From positions 1-41,734 of the forward strand of contig CAAGJW010000029.1 of NCBI GenBank assembly GCA_900770215.1: 41,734 bases of DNA, read 5' to 3'. Origin of the DNA: Bacteroidales bacterium. GTDB taxonomy: Bacteria > Bacteroidota > Bacteroidia > Bacteroidales > Muribaculaceae. A program made the position numbers and the translations under genes. Below the pieces are notes generated by a model. That model saw nothing but the letters and a program-made list of their open reading frames with translations. It ran no database searches and had not been told where the DNA came from. This document shows, piece by piece, positions 23,765-32,988 of this stretch; the stretch's first letter is position 1; each line of letters opens with the position of its first letter.

Positions 23765-24163
23765 TCAATACTCGTCGGCCTTTGCACGATTGCTCTGCCT
23801 GAGCGATAGCACGCTGTCGCCCACTTCGGGGTCGCTGTTGTGGATGTAGGTCACCACCATCGTGTCGCCTTCAACCCATGTGTCGACCTTGCTGGGGTCG
23901 AGGTCGGGATAGGAGAACTCGTGCTCGCCTCCCTGGGCGTCTTGCAGCTCTATGCTCGAGTGAGCACCGCCTATGGCCACGCCCGTGAGCGTGTCGGCCT
24001 TTGGGCTACTCGTCGTCGAGACTTCTTCCTTGCTCACTTGCCCCTCACCGCCCGCCTGGCTGTCCTCGTTGTGCGACTTGCCGGTGTCGGGTGTGCAGCT
24101 GGTGAGCAACATCATGCTCGTGGCCAGCGTGGATAATAATATGAGCAACGCAACGCGCTTCAT
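23765..24163 (-). CDS. Small lipoprotein of unknown function
   Basis: 132 residues. Signal peptide with lipobox LLTSC (C23). The mature protein starts with a long Ser/Gly/Glu-rich flexible stretch (about 24-60), then a compact C-terminal region with IELQDAQGGEHEFSYPDLD and DTMVVTYIHNSD that looks like a small beta domain. No family recognised. Own consensus promoter upstream; tRNA-Gly follows on the same strand. Confidence 0.72.
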   Translation of the reverse strand: MKRVALLILLSTLATSMMLLTSCTPDTGKSHNEDSQAGGEGQVSKEEVSTTSSPKADTLTGVAIGGAHSSIELQDAQGGEHEFSYPDLDPSKVDTWVEGDTMVVTYIHNSDPEVGDSVLSLRQSNRAKADEY

Positions 24164-24184
24164 CGGTTTTCTCTAAATGCAATG

Positions 24185-24216
24185 CAAATGTAATACTTTT
24201 TGGCGAATGATACAAA
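24185..24216 (-). promoter_or_regulatory. Consensus promoter of lipoprotein-tRNA-Gly unit
   Basis: Minus strand TTTG (24216-24213), 20 bases, TACATTTG (24192-24185). Full consensus match. Predicted leader about 15 bases. Confidence 0.72.
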
Positions 24217-24220
24217 TAAA

Positions 24221-24255
24221 AAAAACAACAAGCGGCAACCTGTCGTGGCTGCCGC
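24221..24255 (-). terminator. Intrinsic terminator of rpsA
   Basis: GCGGCA (24232-24237) pairs with TGCCGC (24250-24255) around a 12-base loop. On the minus strand TTGTTGTTTTTTTT follows. Ends about 43 bases past the rpsA stop. Confidence 0.8.
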
Positions 24256-24297
24256 CTGTGCATTTATTCCTAAGAAAGAAACGTGCTTGTGTGCAGT

Positions 24298-26076
24298 TTA
24301 TTTCTGTTCGCCTTTCTCGAGTTTGGCCTTGAGCTCAGCCAGCTGGCTGATGTCGCCCAGGGTGGTCTTCTCGATGGTGTTGTTGATAATTGGCTCTTCC
24401 TCGCGCTTGTTGCCCTTGTGAGCCTTGCGGTTCTCATCTTTCTGCTTGTCTTCGAAGATGCGGCTGTGCGAGAGAATGATGCGCTTGGCATCCTTGTTGA
24501 ACTCAATCACCTTGAAGGGCAGCTTCTCGTCCTTCTTGGCTTGAGTGCCGTCTTCCTTCACCAGGTGCTTGGGAGTGGCAAAGCCCTCGACGCCGTAGGG
24601 CAGGCTGATGACTGCGCCCTTGTCGAGCATCTCGGTGATGGTGCCCTCGTGGATGCTGCCCACCTTGAAGATGGTTTCAAACACATCCCAGGGATTCTCT
24701 TCGAGCTGCTTGTGGCTCAAGCTCAGGCGACGGTTCTCCTTGTCGATTTCGAGAACCACCACGTCGATGTCGGCACCTATTTGAGTGAACTCGCTCGGGT
24801 GCTTGATCTTCTTGGTCCAGCTCAGGTCGCTGATGTGAATCAGGCCGTCGACACCTTCTTCAAGCTCGACAAACACGCCGAAGTTGGTGAAGTTGCGCAC
24901 CTTGGCAGTGTGCTTGCTGCCTACAGGATATTTCTCTTCGATATTCTCCCATGGATCGGGCTTGAGCTGCTTGATGCCAAGCGACATCTTGCGCTCCTCG
25001 CGGTCGAGAGTGAGGATTTGGGCCTCTACCTCGTCGCCCACCTTCATGAAGTCTTGAGCGCTGCGCAGGTGTTGCGACCAGCTCATCTCGCTCACGTGGA
25101 TCAAGCCCTCGACACCGGGAGCAATCTCGACAAATGCACCATAGTCGGTCATGACTACAACCTTGCCCTTCACGCGGTCGCCCACCTTCAGGTTGGGATC
25201 CAGCTTGTCCCACGGGTGTGGCTGCAGTTGCTTCAAGCCCAGTGCTATGCGCTTCTTCTCCTCGTCGAAGTCGAGAATCACCACATTCAGCTTCTGGTCG
25301 GGTTGAACAATGTCGGCAGGGTTGTTCACGCGGCCCCACGAGAGGTCGGTGATGTGAATGAGGCCGTCGACACCGCCCAGGTCGATAAACACGCCATAGG
25401 GGGTGATGTTCTTGACCGTGCCCTCGAGCACTTGGCCTTTCTCGAGATGAGAAATGATTTCCTTGCGTTGCTGCTCAAGCTCTGCCTCGATGAGAGCTTT
25501 GTGCGATACCACAACATTCTTGAACTCTTGGTTGATCTTCACAACCTTGAACTCCATTGTTTTGCCGACGAATACATCGTAGTCGCGTATGGGCTTCACG
25601 TCGATCTGGCTGCCAGGCAGGAAAGCCTCGATGCCAAACACATCGACAATCATGCCACCCTTGGTGCGGCACTTGATGTAGCCCTTGATGACTTCGTCGT
25701 TAGCAAGCGCTTGGTTGACGCGTTCCCAGCTCTTGGATGCACGGGCTTTCTTGTGAGAAAGCACAAGCTGACCCTTGCGATCCTCCTGCGACTCAACATA
25801 GACTTCTACAGTGTCGCCCACCTTGAGATCGGGATTGTAGCGGAACTCGTTGTAGGGAATGATGCCGTCCGACTTAGCACCGATGTTAACCACCACCTCG
25901 CGCTTGTTGATCGAGATGACAGTACCTTCGGTCACTTCGTGGTCCTTGAACGAACCCATCGACTTGTCGTAGGTTTTTTCCAGTTCTTCGCGAGATTTCT
26001 CGCCTTGAGTGTCGCCTTTTTCAAAGGCTTCCCAATCGAAATCCTCGATTGGAGAATTTTTTAATTCTTCGCTCAT
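24298..26076 (-). CDS. rpsA: 30S ribosomal protein S1
   Basis: 592 residues with six S1 (OB-fold) repeats, at roughly 46-115, 133-205, 224-292, 308-380, 395-467 and 480-552. Repeats 3-5 carry the best consensus: YGVFIDLGGVDGLIHITDLSW, YGAFVEIAPGVEGLIHVSEMSW, FGVFVELEEGVDGLIHISDLSW. A lysine/glutamate-rich C-terminal tail follows. S1 binds mRNA on the small subunit; in Bacteroidota, where Shine-Dalgarno sequences are mostly absent, AT-rich leaders probably depend on it. Single-gene unit with a clear promoter. Confidence 0.96.
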   Translation of the reverse strand: MSEELKNSPIEDFDWEAFEKGDTQGEKSREELEKTYDKSMGSFKDHEVTEGTVISINKREVVVNIGAKSDGIIPYNEFRYNPDLKVGDTVEVYVESQEDRKGQLVLSHKKARASKSWERVNQALANDEVIKGYIKCRTKGGMIVDVFGIEAFLPGSQIDVKPIRDYDVFVGKTMEFKVVKINQEFKNVVVSHKALIEAELEQQRKEIISHLEKGQVLEGTVKNITPYGVFIDLGGVDGLIHITDLSWGRVNNPADIVQPDQKLNVVILDFDEEKKRIALGLKQLQPHPWDKLDPNLKVGDRVKGKVVVMTDYGAFVEIAPGVEGLIHVSEMSWSQHLRSAQDFMKVGDEVEAQILTLDREERKMSLGIKQLKPDPWENIEEKYPVGSKHTAKVRNFTNFGVFVELEEGVDGLIHISDLSWTKKIKHPSEFTQIGADIDVVVLEIDKENRRLSLSHKQLEENPWDVFETIFKVGSIHEGTITEMLDKGAVISLPYGVEGFATPKHLVKEDGTQAKKDEKLPFKVIEFNKDAKRIILSHSRIFEDKQKDENRKAHKGNKREEEPIINNTIEKTTLGDISQLAELKAKLEKGEQK

Positions 26077-26138
26077 TTAAAATAGTTAATAAAATTAGTT
26101 AATTACGTTTGACAGATTCGTTCCCGCCAAACCGAGTG

Positions 26139-26168
26139 CAAAGATACTCATTATTTTCGAGTTAGCAA
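26139..26168 (-). promoter_or_regulatory. Promoter of rpsA
   Basis: Minus strand TTG (26168-26166), 19 bases, TATCTTTG (26146-26139). Leader about 55 AT-rich bases. Confidence 0.68.
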
Positions 26169-26232
26169 TGTTTTTGCCGTTTTTTCAAGTCAAAATCAAG
26201 CCCGTAGCCTTGCCGCTGATGCCTCCAGGGGG

Positions 26233-29200
26233 TCACCGCCGGCAAAATTCCACAAACTTGCAGTAGTCGCAGGGTGGCTTCTGCTGGTTGGCATCGCATT
26301 GCTTCAATTCGGCCTCTCGGTCAAAAAAGTCGTCCATGAGCTTGTCGATTGCTTGCACAAACTCGGCGTTGACGTCGTGTTTCACCTTCTGGGAGCTCGT
26401 GTCTTCATACTCTGCTCTGAAGTCTGTAATTTCGTTCTTGCCAAAGTAGATCCCCGAGCTCTCAATATCCTTCAACTTGTAGATTACTGGCTGTATTTCC
26501 TCCTCCTCGGGGTGGGCCTGTGCATAGGCATTGCAATACAGGAACAGCTGCATGATGGCTTGCTTCTCGCTCTTCGTCGGGTCGGCGAGGTCGTCGACAT
26601 TGCTGAATGTTGTGTCGTCGCCGCCTGTCTTGTAGTCGATGATCCTCAACGGTCCCATGCTGCCTATTTTGTCGACACGGTCGATGCGGTACAGGAAGTT
26701 GAATGGCTGCTTTGCACCTGGCAGCTGTAGCGTGAGCTCGTGTTGCTGCTCGCACTCGTATATCTCAAAGCAGTCGGCCGCACGCTCCTCAAGTAGCTTC
26801 AGGTCGTGCTCAAGCACCTTCTTAACAAAGATCTCCAGGGCGTCGCTCAGCATGAAGGCGTCGCCAGTGAGCGGCTCGTCGAGCTCAGCGTCTTTTTTGT
26901 GCAGATATATGCGGTTGATGTTGTGCTTCACGCTGGTCTTGAGTCGGCTTTTAAGGAAACTGTTGATTTGCTCTTTTGTCACCCTGTTGTGCTTGCCGGT
27001 ATTTTCCAGACTTGCTGGGTAGTACAACTGTTGCAGGGTATCGTGCACAATGCTGCCAAAGGTGGAGGCGTCCATAAACTCTGAGTCGTCGTTGTCGTCG
27101 TTCAGCTTCTGGATGTGGTGGAAGTAGAACTTGAGGGGGCACCTTATCAATTCCTTGATGCTGCTTGCCGACAAGAAGGCTCCCGACCCCTCTTGCCTGT
27201 AGGCATCGATTATGTCCCATGTCGGGCCTTCCTTGGCAATGCTGATTTTCAAGCTGTTTGCAGGCTTTATTTTCATGTTGAGCTGCTTGAAGTGCATCTT
27301 CACACCATATATTTTATCGAGTTGGGCGATAAACCGCGAGTATTCGCCCGACCCGAGCGATTGGGTCGTGGTGTCGTAGAGCAAATACACATTCTCGGCA
27401 CGGCCTATGAGCCTGTAGAAGTAATAGGCGGTCATCGACTCCTGGTGCTCGATAGTCGACATGTCATAGGCTCGCCGCATGTTGACCGGGATGAAGCTGC
27501 TTGAGAAGAACTTGCGAGGAAAAATGTGTTCCGACATCGACAGTATGATCAGATTCTTGAAGTCGAGGCACCGCGTTTCCAGCATGCCCATGACTTGAAG
27601 CCCGGCCAGTGGCTCGCCCTGGAATGGAATGGTGTATAACCCGGCCAAGCGGTCGATGAGGTAAAAAATTGAGTATTCACACATGGGTATGCCGTAATGC
27701 TCGATAGCGTCTTCGGTCTCGTTGAGCACATCGAGATACTGGGCTGCAAAGGCCATCTGCAAGTCGATGATGGGCTCTTCCTCGCTGTCGGCGTTTACGG
27801 TTGTGGCGCCGCATCCCTGGCTTGCAGCCAGGCAGGTCTTTTCTACAAAATGCTTGATACGCTCAATATAGCAGGCTATTTCCGCCTTGTCTTTATCGTT
27901 GTGTATGGTCTTGAACAGGTCTTCAAATCCATAGCCCGAGAATGCCGACTCGGGGATGGCATAGATGTTGCTGTTGTCGATCTTGCTGGTCAGCACGGTT
28001 GCCTCGGGGCCGTAGTGCGACTTGATGATGGGGTGGGAGAGCACGCACTTCACATCTTCTTTCAAGAAGGAGTATTCTTGCGCTCCGCCCTTGCGCCAGG
28101 CTTGGCTGTGCATCTTGGCCACAATGCGCATGAGCGAGACAATGCTGCTGCCTCGCAGCGGGTAGCCAAGGGTGACGTTGATGTTGGGCACCTTGTCGCT
28201 CATCGAGTTGAGCAGTGGGATGAAGAGGCTCTCGTCGGGCAGCACAATAGCTGTGTCGATGGCATTGCCGGTATTGGCAATCTTCTTGCTCTCGACAAGC
28301 TCGTCTACTACATGAAATGCATATTTGGCCTGGCCCACGTTAGATGGCACACCTATTACGGTGATGTCGGGGAAGCCTGAGATCTTGGGCTCGTCGATAG
28401 CGTTGGGGAAGTCTTTGATGTAGTTGCTTATGAATTTTGTTGCTTTGTTGGCCGTGTCGTTAAACACGGGCGAGTTGTAGTCCCAGCAAAATTCGGCCAG
28501 ACTTTTTTGCTTGAGATTTTTGAAAATTTCCTGCTCGCACTTAGAGAGCACGTTGAAACCCACAAACACATATTTCTCGTGGGCAAACTTCTCGGAGGCA
28601 GTGTGGGCAACATAGTCCGCAGCTTTTCTCAGCGACCTGCCGCTGTAGGACAGCCCCTCTTGGTCGAGTTGCTTGTTGAACTCCTCATACAGGGGGTGCA
28701 GTTGCTGCCACAACTCCAGGTACTGGCCTTTCACCCCTTTCCACAGCATGTCGCTGTCCTGGCCGCCGATGTGCACCTTGAAGAGATGCTCGACGGCCTG
28801 TTTGAGCTCGGGCGAGAGATAGTCGGTGCCAATCTCTCTCAGCTCTTTTACGTTTTTAAATATCTGCGTGGGGGCGACCATATACAAGTCGACATCATTG
28901 AAATCACTTAAAACGATATTGCCCCAAAAGATGAATTTGTCAAATTCCTGATAGCTGTTGTCGGGGTTTATCGCCTTGTAGGCGTTGTACAAGATGAAAA
29001 TCGCCTCGACGGGGGTGGCTTGGATGTCGCCGGTGATTGCCGACACCAAGTCGGTTATGGTCTCAACCTCGGGCAGCATTGTTGTCTTCCTGGTGGTTGC
29101 CCGGGTGAAATAGTCTTTGAAGAACTGGCCGCTCCTTCGGTTAGGAAACACAAAGCAATAGTTGCTCAAGTCAATGCCCTTCTCTAAATAGTGTGTAGCC

Positions 29201-29244
29201 ACCTGTTCCAGAAATGGCGTGTGCTTTCTCGTGCTCGCTGTCAT
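26233..29244 (-). CDS. AddB-like PD-(D/E)XK nuclease (RecB-family exonuclease, probable recombination repair)
   Basis: 1003 residues. N-terminal part (about 1-600) resembles an inactivated helicase of AddB type (CFVFPNRRSGQFFKDYF at the start; VIGVPSNVGQAKYAF; a C-terminal helicase-like region with LETRCLDFKNLIILSMSE). The C-terminal nuclease domain has IRCPLKFYFHHI near 700, IDYKTGGDD near 870 (catalytic DxK), and CDYCKFVEFC at 992-1001. The Cys in CPLKFYF plus these three form the 4Fe-4S clamp of AddB/RecB-like nucleases. It should process double-strand DNA ends with a UvrD-type helicase (AddA), which is not in the window. It lies 58 bases after holB, same strand, likely one operon. Confidence 0.88.
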   Translation of the reverse strand: MTASTRKHTPFLEQVATHYLEKGIDLSNYCFVFPNRRSGQFFKDYFTRATTRKTTMLPEVETITDLVSAITGDIQATPVEAIFILYNAYKAINPDNSYQEFDKFIFWGNIVLSDFNDVDLYMVAPTQIFKNVKELREIGTDYLSPELKQAVEHLFKVHIGGQDSDMLWKGVKGQYLELWQQLHPLYEEFNKQLDQEGLSYSGRSLRKAADYVAHTASEKFAHEKYVFVGFNVLSKCEQEIFKNLKQKSLAEFCWDYNSPVFNDTANKATKFISNYIKDFPNAIDEPKISGFPDITVIGVPSNVGQAKYAFHVVDELVESKKIANTGNAIDTAIVLPDESLFIPLLNSMSDKVPNINVTLGYPLRGSSIVSLMRIVAKMHSQAWRKGGAQEYSFLKEDVKCVLSHPIIKSHYGPEATVLTSKIDNSNIYAIPESAFSGYGFEDLFKTIHNDKDKAEIACYIERIKHFVEKTCLAASQGCGATTVNADSEEEPIIDLQMAFAAQYLDVLNETEDAIEHYGIPMCEYSIFYLIDRLAGLYTIPFQGEPLAGLQVMGMLETRCLDFKNLIILSMSEHIFPRKFFSSSFIPVNMRRAYDMSTIEHQESMTAYYFYRLIGRAENVYLLYDTTTQSLGSGEYSRFIAQLDKIYGVKMHFKQLNMKIKPANSLKISIAKEGPTWDIIDAYRQEGSGAFLSASSIKELIRCPLKFYFHHIQKLNDDNDDSEFMDASTFGSIVHDTLQQLYYPASLENTGKHNRVTKEQINSFLKSRLKTSVKHNINRIYLHKKDAELDEPLTGDAFMLSDALEIFVKKVLEHDLKLLEERAADCFEIYECEQQHELTLQLPGAKQPFNFLYRIDRVDKIGSMGPLRIIDYKTGGDDTTFSNVDDLADPTKSEKQAIMQLFLYCNAYAQAHPEEEEIQPVIYKLKDIESSGIYFGKNEITDFRAEYEDTSSQKVKHDVNAEFVQAIDKLMDDFFDREAELKQCDANQQKPPCDYCKFVEFCRR

Positions 29245-29302
29245 GGTTGTGTGGATTTAAATTGTTATGTATTATATTGAGTGTGTTGTGTTGATTGCGT
29301 TG

Positions 29303-30433
29303 TTACACTTTTATCAGAATGGTGGTTTTTATTGCCAGGTCAAACAGCACAATCTTGGCATTGCCGTTCATGCGTATGTCCTTCTCGGCCCGGCCGAACT
29401 CATAGAACATGCGTTCCACGTTGTCCTCGTTGATATAGGGTGCAAAGCGGGTGCTGAATTGCTCCTCCTCGCGTGTCTCGTAGTTGAGCTCTTTCACGTG
29501 CAGGTTGTAGATGAAATTTTCTCTCACCATGCGCGCGCAGTAGGTGAGAAACCGCCGGGTCTTCTCACGCTTGTAGTCGGCCACTTGCTCGCTCCAGGCT
29601 TTCAGCGACTTGAGGTCGCGCATGTAGGCCAGCCGCATCAGTTTCACAAAGTCGGCATGGAATTGCTTGGTCTCGCTGTCGAGCTGCATGTTGCGCACGG
29701 CTTGCACCACATTGCCGTCGGCCGGAGCCGACACGGCAAGGGCGTCCTGGTAGTCGACCCCGTATTTTGAAGCAATGTAGGAGGCGATCTCCTGAGTCGA
29801 AGGGCGCTTCAGCTCGATGCGCTGGCACCGCGAGTATATGGTGGGCAGGATGCTTTTGGCATCGTCGCTCACAAGCAGGAAGATGCAGTCGGGCGCAGGC
29901 TCTTCGATCATCTTCAGCAGCTTGTTGGCGCAGGCCTCGTTCATCTTCTCCGGGAGCCATAGGATGAGCACCTTGTATTTCGAAGTGTAGGCGGCAAAAC
30001 TCATCTCGCGTATTATCTTGTCGCTCTCACTTTGGTATATTATGGGTTGTGCGTTGTCTTTGCCCAGTAGTGTGATCCACTTTTGGTAATCCTCTACTGT
30101 GTCTTCGCTCAGAAACTTCTGCCATGTCGTTATCCATTCATCGCTCGTGGGATTCTTGTCGTTGCTGTCTTTCTTCACGATGGGGTAGGAGAAGAAGGTG
30201 TCGGCATGGTTGAAACTTTGGTGCTGCAGACACGACGGGCACTGCCCGCACGGTTCACCGTCGGGGGTGCGGTTGGTGCAATGTATGTATTGTGCCGTGG
30301 CCTGCGCCAGTGCCAGCTTGGGCACGCCGGCCAGCCCGTGAATGAGCAGCGCATGAGGAAACTGGTCCTCGTCAACCATGCGCCTGATGCGGCTGGCAGC
30401 TGCTTTATTACCAATGACGTCGCTGAATTTCAT
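29303..30433 (-). CDS. holB: DNA polymerase III delta' subunit (clamp loader)
   Basis: 376 residues. AAA+ fold: MKFSDVIGNKAAASRIRRMV, the Walker A region GLAGVPKLALA, zinc cluster CGQCPSC with an upstream Cys, LWLPEKMNEACANKLLKMIEEP, LLVSDDAKSILPTIYSRCQRIEL (sensor 1 and SRC motif). The Walker A lacks the usual GK pair (reads PK), in line with delta' not needing ATP hydrolysis. Start at 30433 (MKFSDVIG); the frame is open to 30496, but the -7 box at 30439-30446 lies just upstream of 30433, which excludes the longer form and predicts a near-leaderless mRNA. Role: clamp loading at the replication fork, cytosolic. Confidence 0.93.
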   Translation of the reverse strand: MKFSDVIGNKAAASRIRRMVDEDQFPHALLIHGLAGVPKLALAQATAQYIHCTNRTPDGEPCGQCPSCLQHQSFNHADTFFSYPIVKKDSNDKNPTSDEWITTWQKFLSEDTVEDYQKWITLLGKDNAQPIIYQSESDKIIREMSFAAYTSKYKVLILWLPEKMNEACANKLLKMIEEPAPDCIFLLVSDDAKSILPTIYSRCQRIELKRPSTQEIASYIASKYGVDYQDALAVSAPADGNVVQAVRNMQLDSETKQFHADFVKLMRLAYMRDLKSLKAWSEQVADYKREKTRRFLTYCARMVRENFIYNLHVKELNYETREEEQFSTRFAPYINEDNVERMFYEFGRAEKDIRMNGNAKIVLFDLAIKTTILIKV

Positions 30434-30438
30434 GATTA

Positions 30439-30446
30439 CAAAGATA
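30439..30446 (-). promoter_or_regulatory. -7 box of holB, abutting the start codon
   Basis: TATCTTTG on the minus strand, ending 5 bases before the ATG. A TTG 22 bases upstream is a weak -33. Transcription would start at or within a base or two of the start codon. Confidence 0.5.
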
Positions 30447-30542
30447 ACTAAAAATTTGCTCTCGACAGCAACCTTCATGCCTTTTATTGTTTTCAATTAA
30501 AGTCTCTTTCGGCTTAATGTCGGCACGGCCCGGCTCGCCGAT

Positions 30543-30579
30543 AAAAAACCAGGAGCCGCAGCATGGGTGCAGCTCCTGG
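30543..30579 (-). terminator. Intrinsic terminator of the EF-G2 gene
   Basis: CCAGGAGC (30549-30556) pairs with GCTCCTGG (30572-30579), followed on the minus strand by TTTTTT. About 33 bases after the stop. Confidence 0.85.
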
Positions 30580-30611
30580 CAATATGAAAGGTGTGCCGGT
30601 AAAAACTGGCT

Positions 30612-32771
30612 TTATTCTTCTTCGGCCTTGCTTGCCTCGTACTCTTGCAGCAGCTTGGCCTGAACATCGCTCGGCACGAGCTCATAGCTTGCAAACTTCA
30701 TCGTGAACGAGGCGCGTCCGCCTGTGATTGAGCTCAGCGCGGTCGAGTAGCTCGACATTTCCTTCAGTGGCACCTTGGCGTTGATCTTCTGGAGCCCGCT
30801 GGCCTCTTCCATGCCCATGATGATGGCACGGCGTCCCTGCAGGTCGCTCATCACGTCGCCCATGCACTCCGATGGCATGAGTACCTCTACGTCGTAGATG
30901 GGCTCAAGCACCTTCGGGTTGGCATTCTTGAAGGCATCGCTGAAGGCGTGACGTGCAGCCAGGCGGAACGAAATCTCGTTGCTGTCGACTGGATGCATCT
31001 TTCCGTCGTAGATGCACACACGCACGTCGCGAGCATAGCTGCCCGTGAGGGGGCCTTCGGTCATGCGGTCCATGATGCCCTTCACGATGGCGGGAATGAA
31101 GCGTGCATCGATGGCACCGCCCACGATGCAGTTGTAGATGATGAGCTTGCCGCCCCATTCCAGCGGTATCTCTTGCTTGTCCCTCACGTTCATCTTGAAC
31201 TCTTGGTTGCCAAACTTATAGGTATCGGGCTCTGGCATGCCCTCTTTGTATGGCTCCACAATGAGGTGCACTTCGCCAAATTGGCCTGAACCACCCGATT
31301 GCTTCTTGTGGCGGTAGTCGGCACGGGCTGCCTTGGTGATGGTCTCGCGGTAAGGAATCTTGGGCTCCTCATACACGATTTTCAGCTTCTCGTTGTTCTC
31401 GATGCGCCACTTCAATGTGCGCAGGTGGAACTCACCCTGGCCCGATACTATCGTTTGCTTCAGCTCTTTGGATTGCTCAATCACCCACGTTGGGTCTTCC
31501 TCGTGCATGCGGTTGAGTATGGCGCCCAGTTTCTCTATTTCGCTCTCATTCTCGGGGCGTATTGCGCGCTGATACTTGGGTGCAGGATACTTGATGAAGT
31601 CAAATGCCCAGTCCACGCCCTTGTCGTTCAGCGTGTTGCCAGTGCGCACGTCTTTTAGCTTCACGGCTGCGCCTATATCGCCGGCTTCTATCTCGTTGAC
31701 CGGGGTCTTGATTTGCCCGCACACGGCCGATATCTGCGCCATGCGCTCCTTCGAGCCACGGTTCTGGTTGTTGAGGTCTTGGCCGGCATGCAATGTGCCC
31801 GACATCACTTTGAAATAAGAAACCTCTCCAATGTGCGGCTCTACCGTTGTCTTGAAGAAGTAGAGGCTGAGCGGGCCGTTGGCATCGGGCTTCACTTCCT
31901 CGCCTGCAGTGTTTTTGGGTGCAGGCACCTCGTTGACAAAGGGTACCACATTGCCCAGGAACTCCATCATGCGGCGCACGCCCATGTCCTTGAGGGCACT
32001 CACGCAAAACACGGGGCAGATGCTGCGGTCGATGAGACCCTTGCGTATGCCCTCGCGCATCTCATCCTCGGTGAGAGCGCCTTGTTCAAAGAATTTGTCC
32101 ATGAGCGTCTCGTCGTTTTCGGCTGCCATCTCCACCAGCGCCTGGTTCATTTCTTGCGCCTTGTCGAGATATTCGGGAGCAATATCGCTCACTGTGGGAG
32201 TGCCGCCTTGAGGCCCCCAAGTGAGCTGCTTCATGATGAGCACATCTACCACCGAATTGAAGCCTGCACCCGTCTGTGTGGGGAATTGTATGGGTATCAC
32301 TTTGTTGCCAAAAGCCTCTTTGAGCTGGTTCACAACATTGTCGTAGTCCACATTCTCGGCATCCATCTTGTTGAGTGCAAAGATGATGGGCTTGTTGATT
32401 TTGCTTGCTGTGCGATAGATGTTTTGAGTGCCCACTTCCACGCCATACTGGCTGTTGACTACAATCACACCGCAGTCGGTCACGTTGAGCGCTGTGATGG
32501 CATTGCCCACAAAGTCATCCATGCCTGGGCAGTCTATCACGTTGAGCTTCTTGTTGTTGAACTCGGCATAAAACACTGTGGAGAACACCGAGTAGCCATA
32601 CTCCTTCTCAACTGGGAAGTAGTCGCACACTGTGTTCCCGTTCTCTACAGTTCCGCAACGGTTAATTACTCCACACTCGTAAAGCATAGCTTCGGCGAGT
32701 GTGGTTTTTCCGGAGCCTTTGCTGCCTAAAAGTGAGATGTTTTTAATCTCATTCGTTTTATAAACCTTCAT
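30612..32771 (-). CDS. EF-G paralogue (EF-G2 type), predicted to be impaired in GTP hydrolysis
   Basis: 719 residues with the whole five-domain EF-G layout: G domain (1-~280), domain II, III (GQGEFHLRTLKWRIE), IV (GGSGQFGEVHLIVEP) and V (ending YDVEVLMPSECMGDVMSDLQGRRA). G1 is GSKGSGKTT (16-24), unlike AHIDAGKTT of the housekeeping factor. Switch I lacks the RGIT motif, reading YGYSVFSTVF. G3 reads DCPGM, so the catalytic His of DTPGH is Met84. G4 NKMD (134-137) is normal. Bacteroides EF-G2 is reported to support translocation without GTP hydrolysis and to matter under starvation and gut colonisation; this sequence has the same lesions. It is not the housekeeping fusA, which normally lies in the str operon. 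Confidence 0.92.
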   Translation of the reverse strand: MKVYKTNEIKNISLLGSKGSGKTTLAEAMLYECGVINRCGTVENGNTVCDYFPVEKEYGYSVFSTVFYAEFNNKKLNVIDCPGMDDFVGNAITALNVTDCGVIVVNSQYGVEVGTQNIYRTASKINKPIIFALNKMDAENVDYDNVVNQLKEAFGNKVIPIQFPTQTGAGFNSVVDVLIMKQLTWGPQGGTPTVSDIAPEYLDKAQEMNQALVEMAAENDETLMDKFFEQGALTEDEMREGIRKGLIDRSICPVFCVSALKDMGVRRMMEFLGNVVPFVNEVPAPKNTAGEEVKPDANGPLSLYFFKTTVEPHIGEVSYFKVMSGTLHAGQDLNNQNRGSKERMAQISAVCGQIKTPVNEIEAGDIGAAVKLKDVRTGNTLNDKGVDWAFDFIKYPAPKYQRAIRPENESEIEKLGAILNRMHEEDPTWVIEQSKELKQTIVSGQGEFHLRTLKWRIENNEKLKIVYEEPKIPYRETITKAARADYRHKKQSGGSGQFGEVHLIVEPYKEGMPEPDTYKFGNQEFKMNVRDKQEIPLEWGGKLIIYNCIVGGAIDARFIPAIVKGIMDRMTEGPLTGSYARDVRVCIYDGKMHPVDSNEISFRLAARHAFSDAFKNANPKVLEPIYDVEVLMPSECMGDVMSDLQGRRAIIMGMEEASGLQKINAKVPLKEMSSYSTALSSITGGRASFTMKFASYELVPSDVQAKLLQEYEASKAEEE

Positions 32772-32869
32772 GTATTAGTGAATTTTGAATCTGTTAATGT
32801 ACAAAATGTTAGTTAATAATTAGAAAGACCGATGCAATCGACTTGCCTTTAATTCGACCTTTCCGACCA

Positions 32870-32900
32870 CAAATTTAATATAATTCGCCAAATTATCTAA
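32870..32900 (-). promoter_or_regulatory. Promoter of the EF-G2 gene
   Basis: Minus strand TTAG (32900-32897), 19 bases, TAAATTTG (32877-32870). -33 matches 3 of 4. Leader about 90 bases, AT-rich. Confidence 0.5.
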
Positions 32901-32936
32901 GGTTTTTAAAAAAAAATCACTTTTGGCATGGCCTTT

Positions 32937-32969
32937 GTTGTCACAATTGGCACTTTTGCCTTATTTTTG
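32937..32969 (+). promoter_or_regulatory. Promoter of hemW
   Basis: TTG (32938-32940), 21 bases, TATTTTTG (32962-32969). Leader about 14 bases. It rules out an upstream start at 32923. Confidence 0.6.
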
Positions 32970-32988
32970 CATCACGCATCACACTGCT

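Noticed and set aside
24283..26064. 593-codon open frame antisense to rpsA
   Set aside because: It mirrors the codon structure of rpsA on the other strand (Leu/Val/His-rich translation), has no family similarity, and rpsA is certain.
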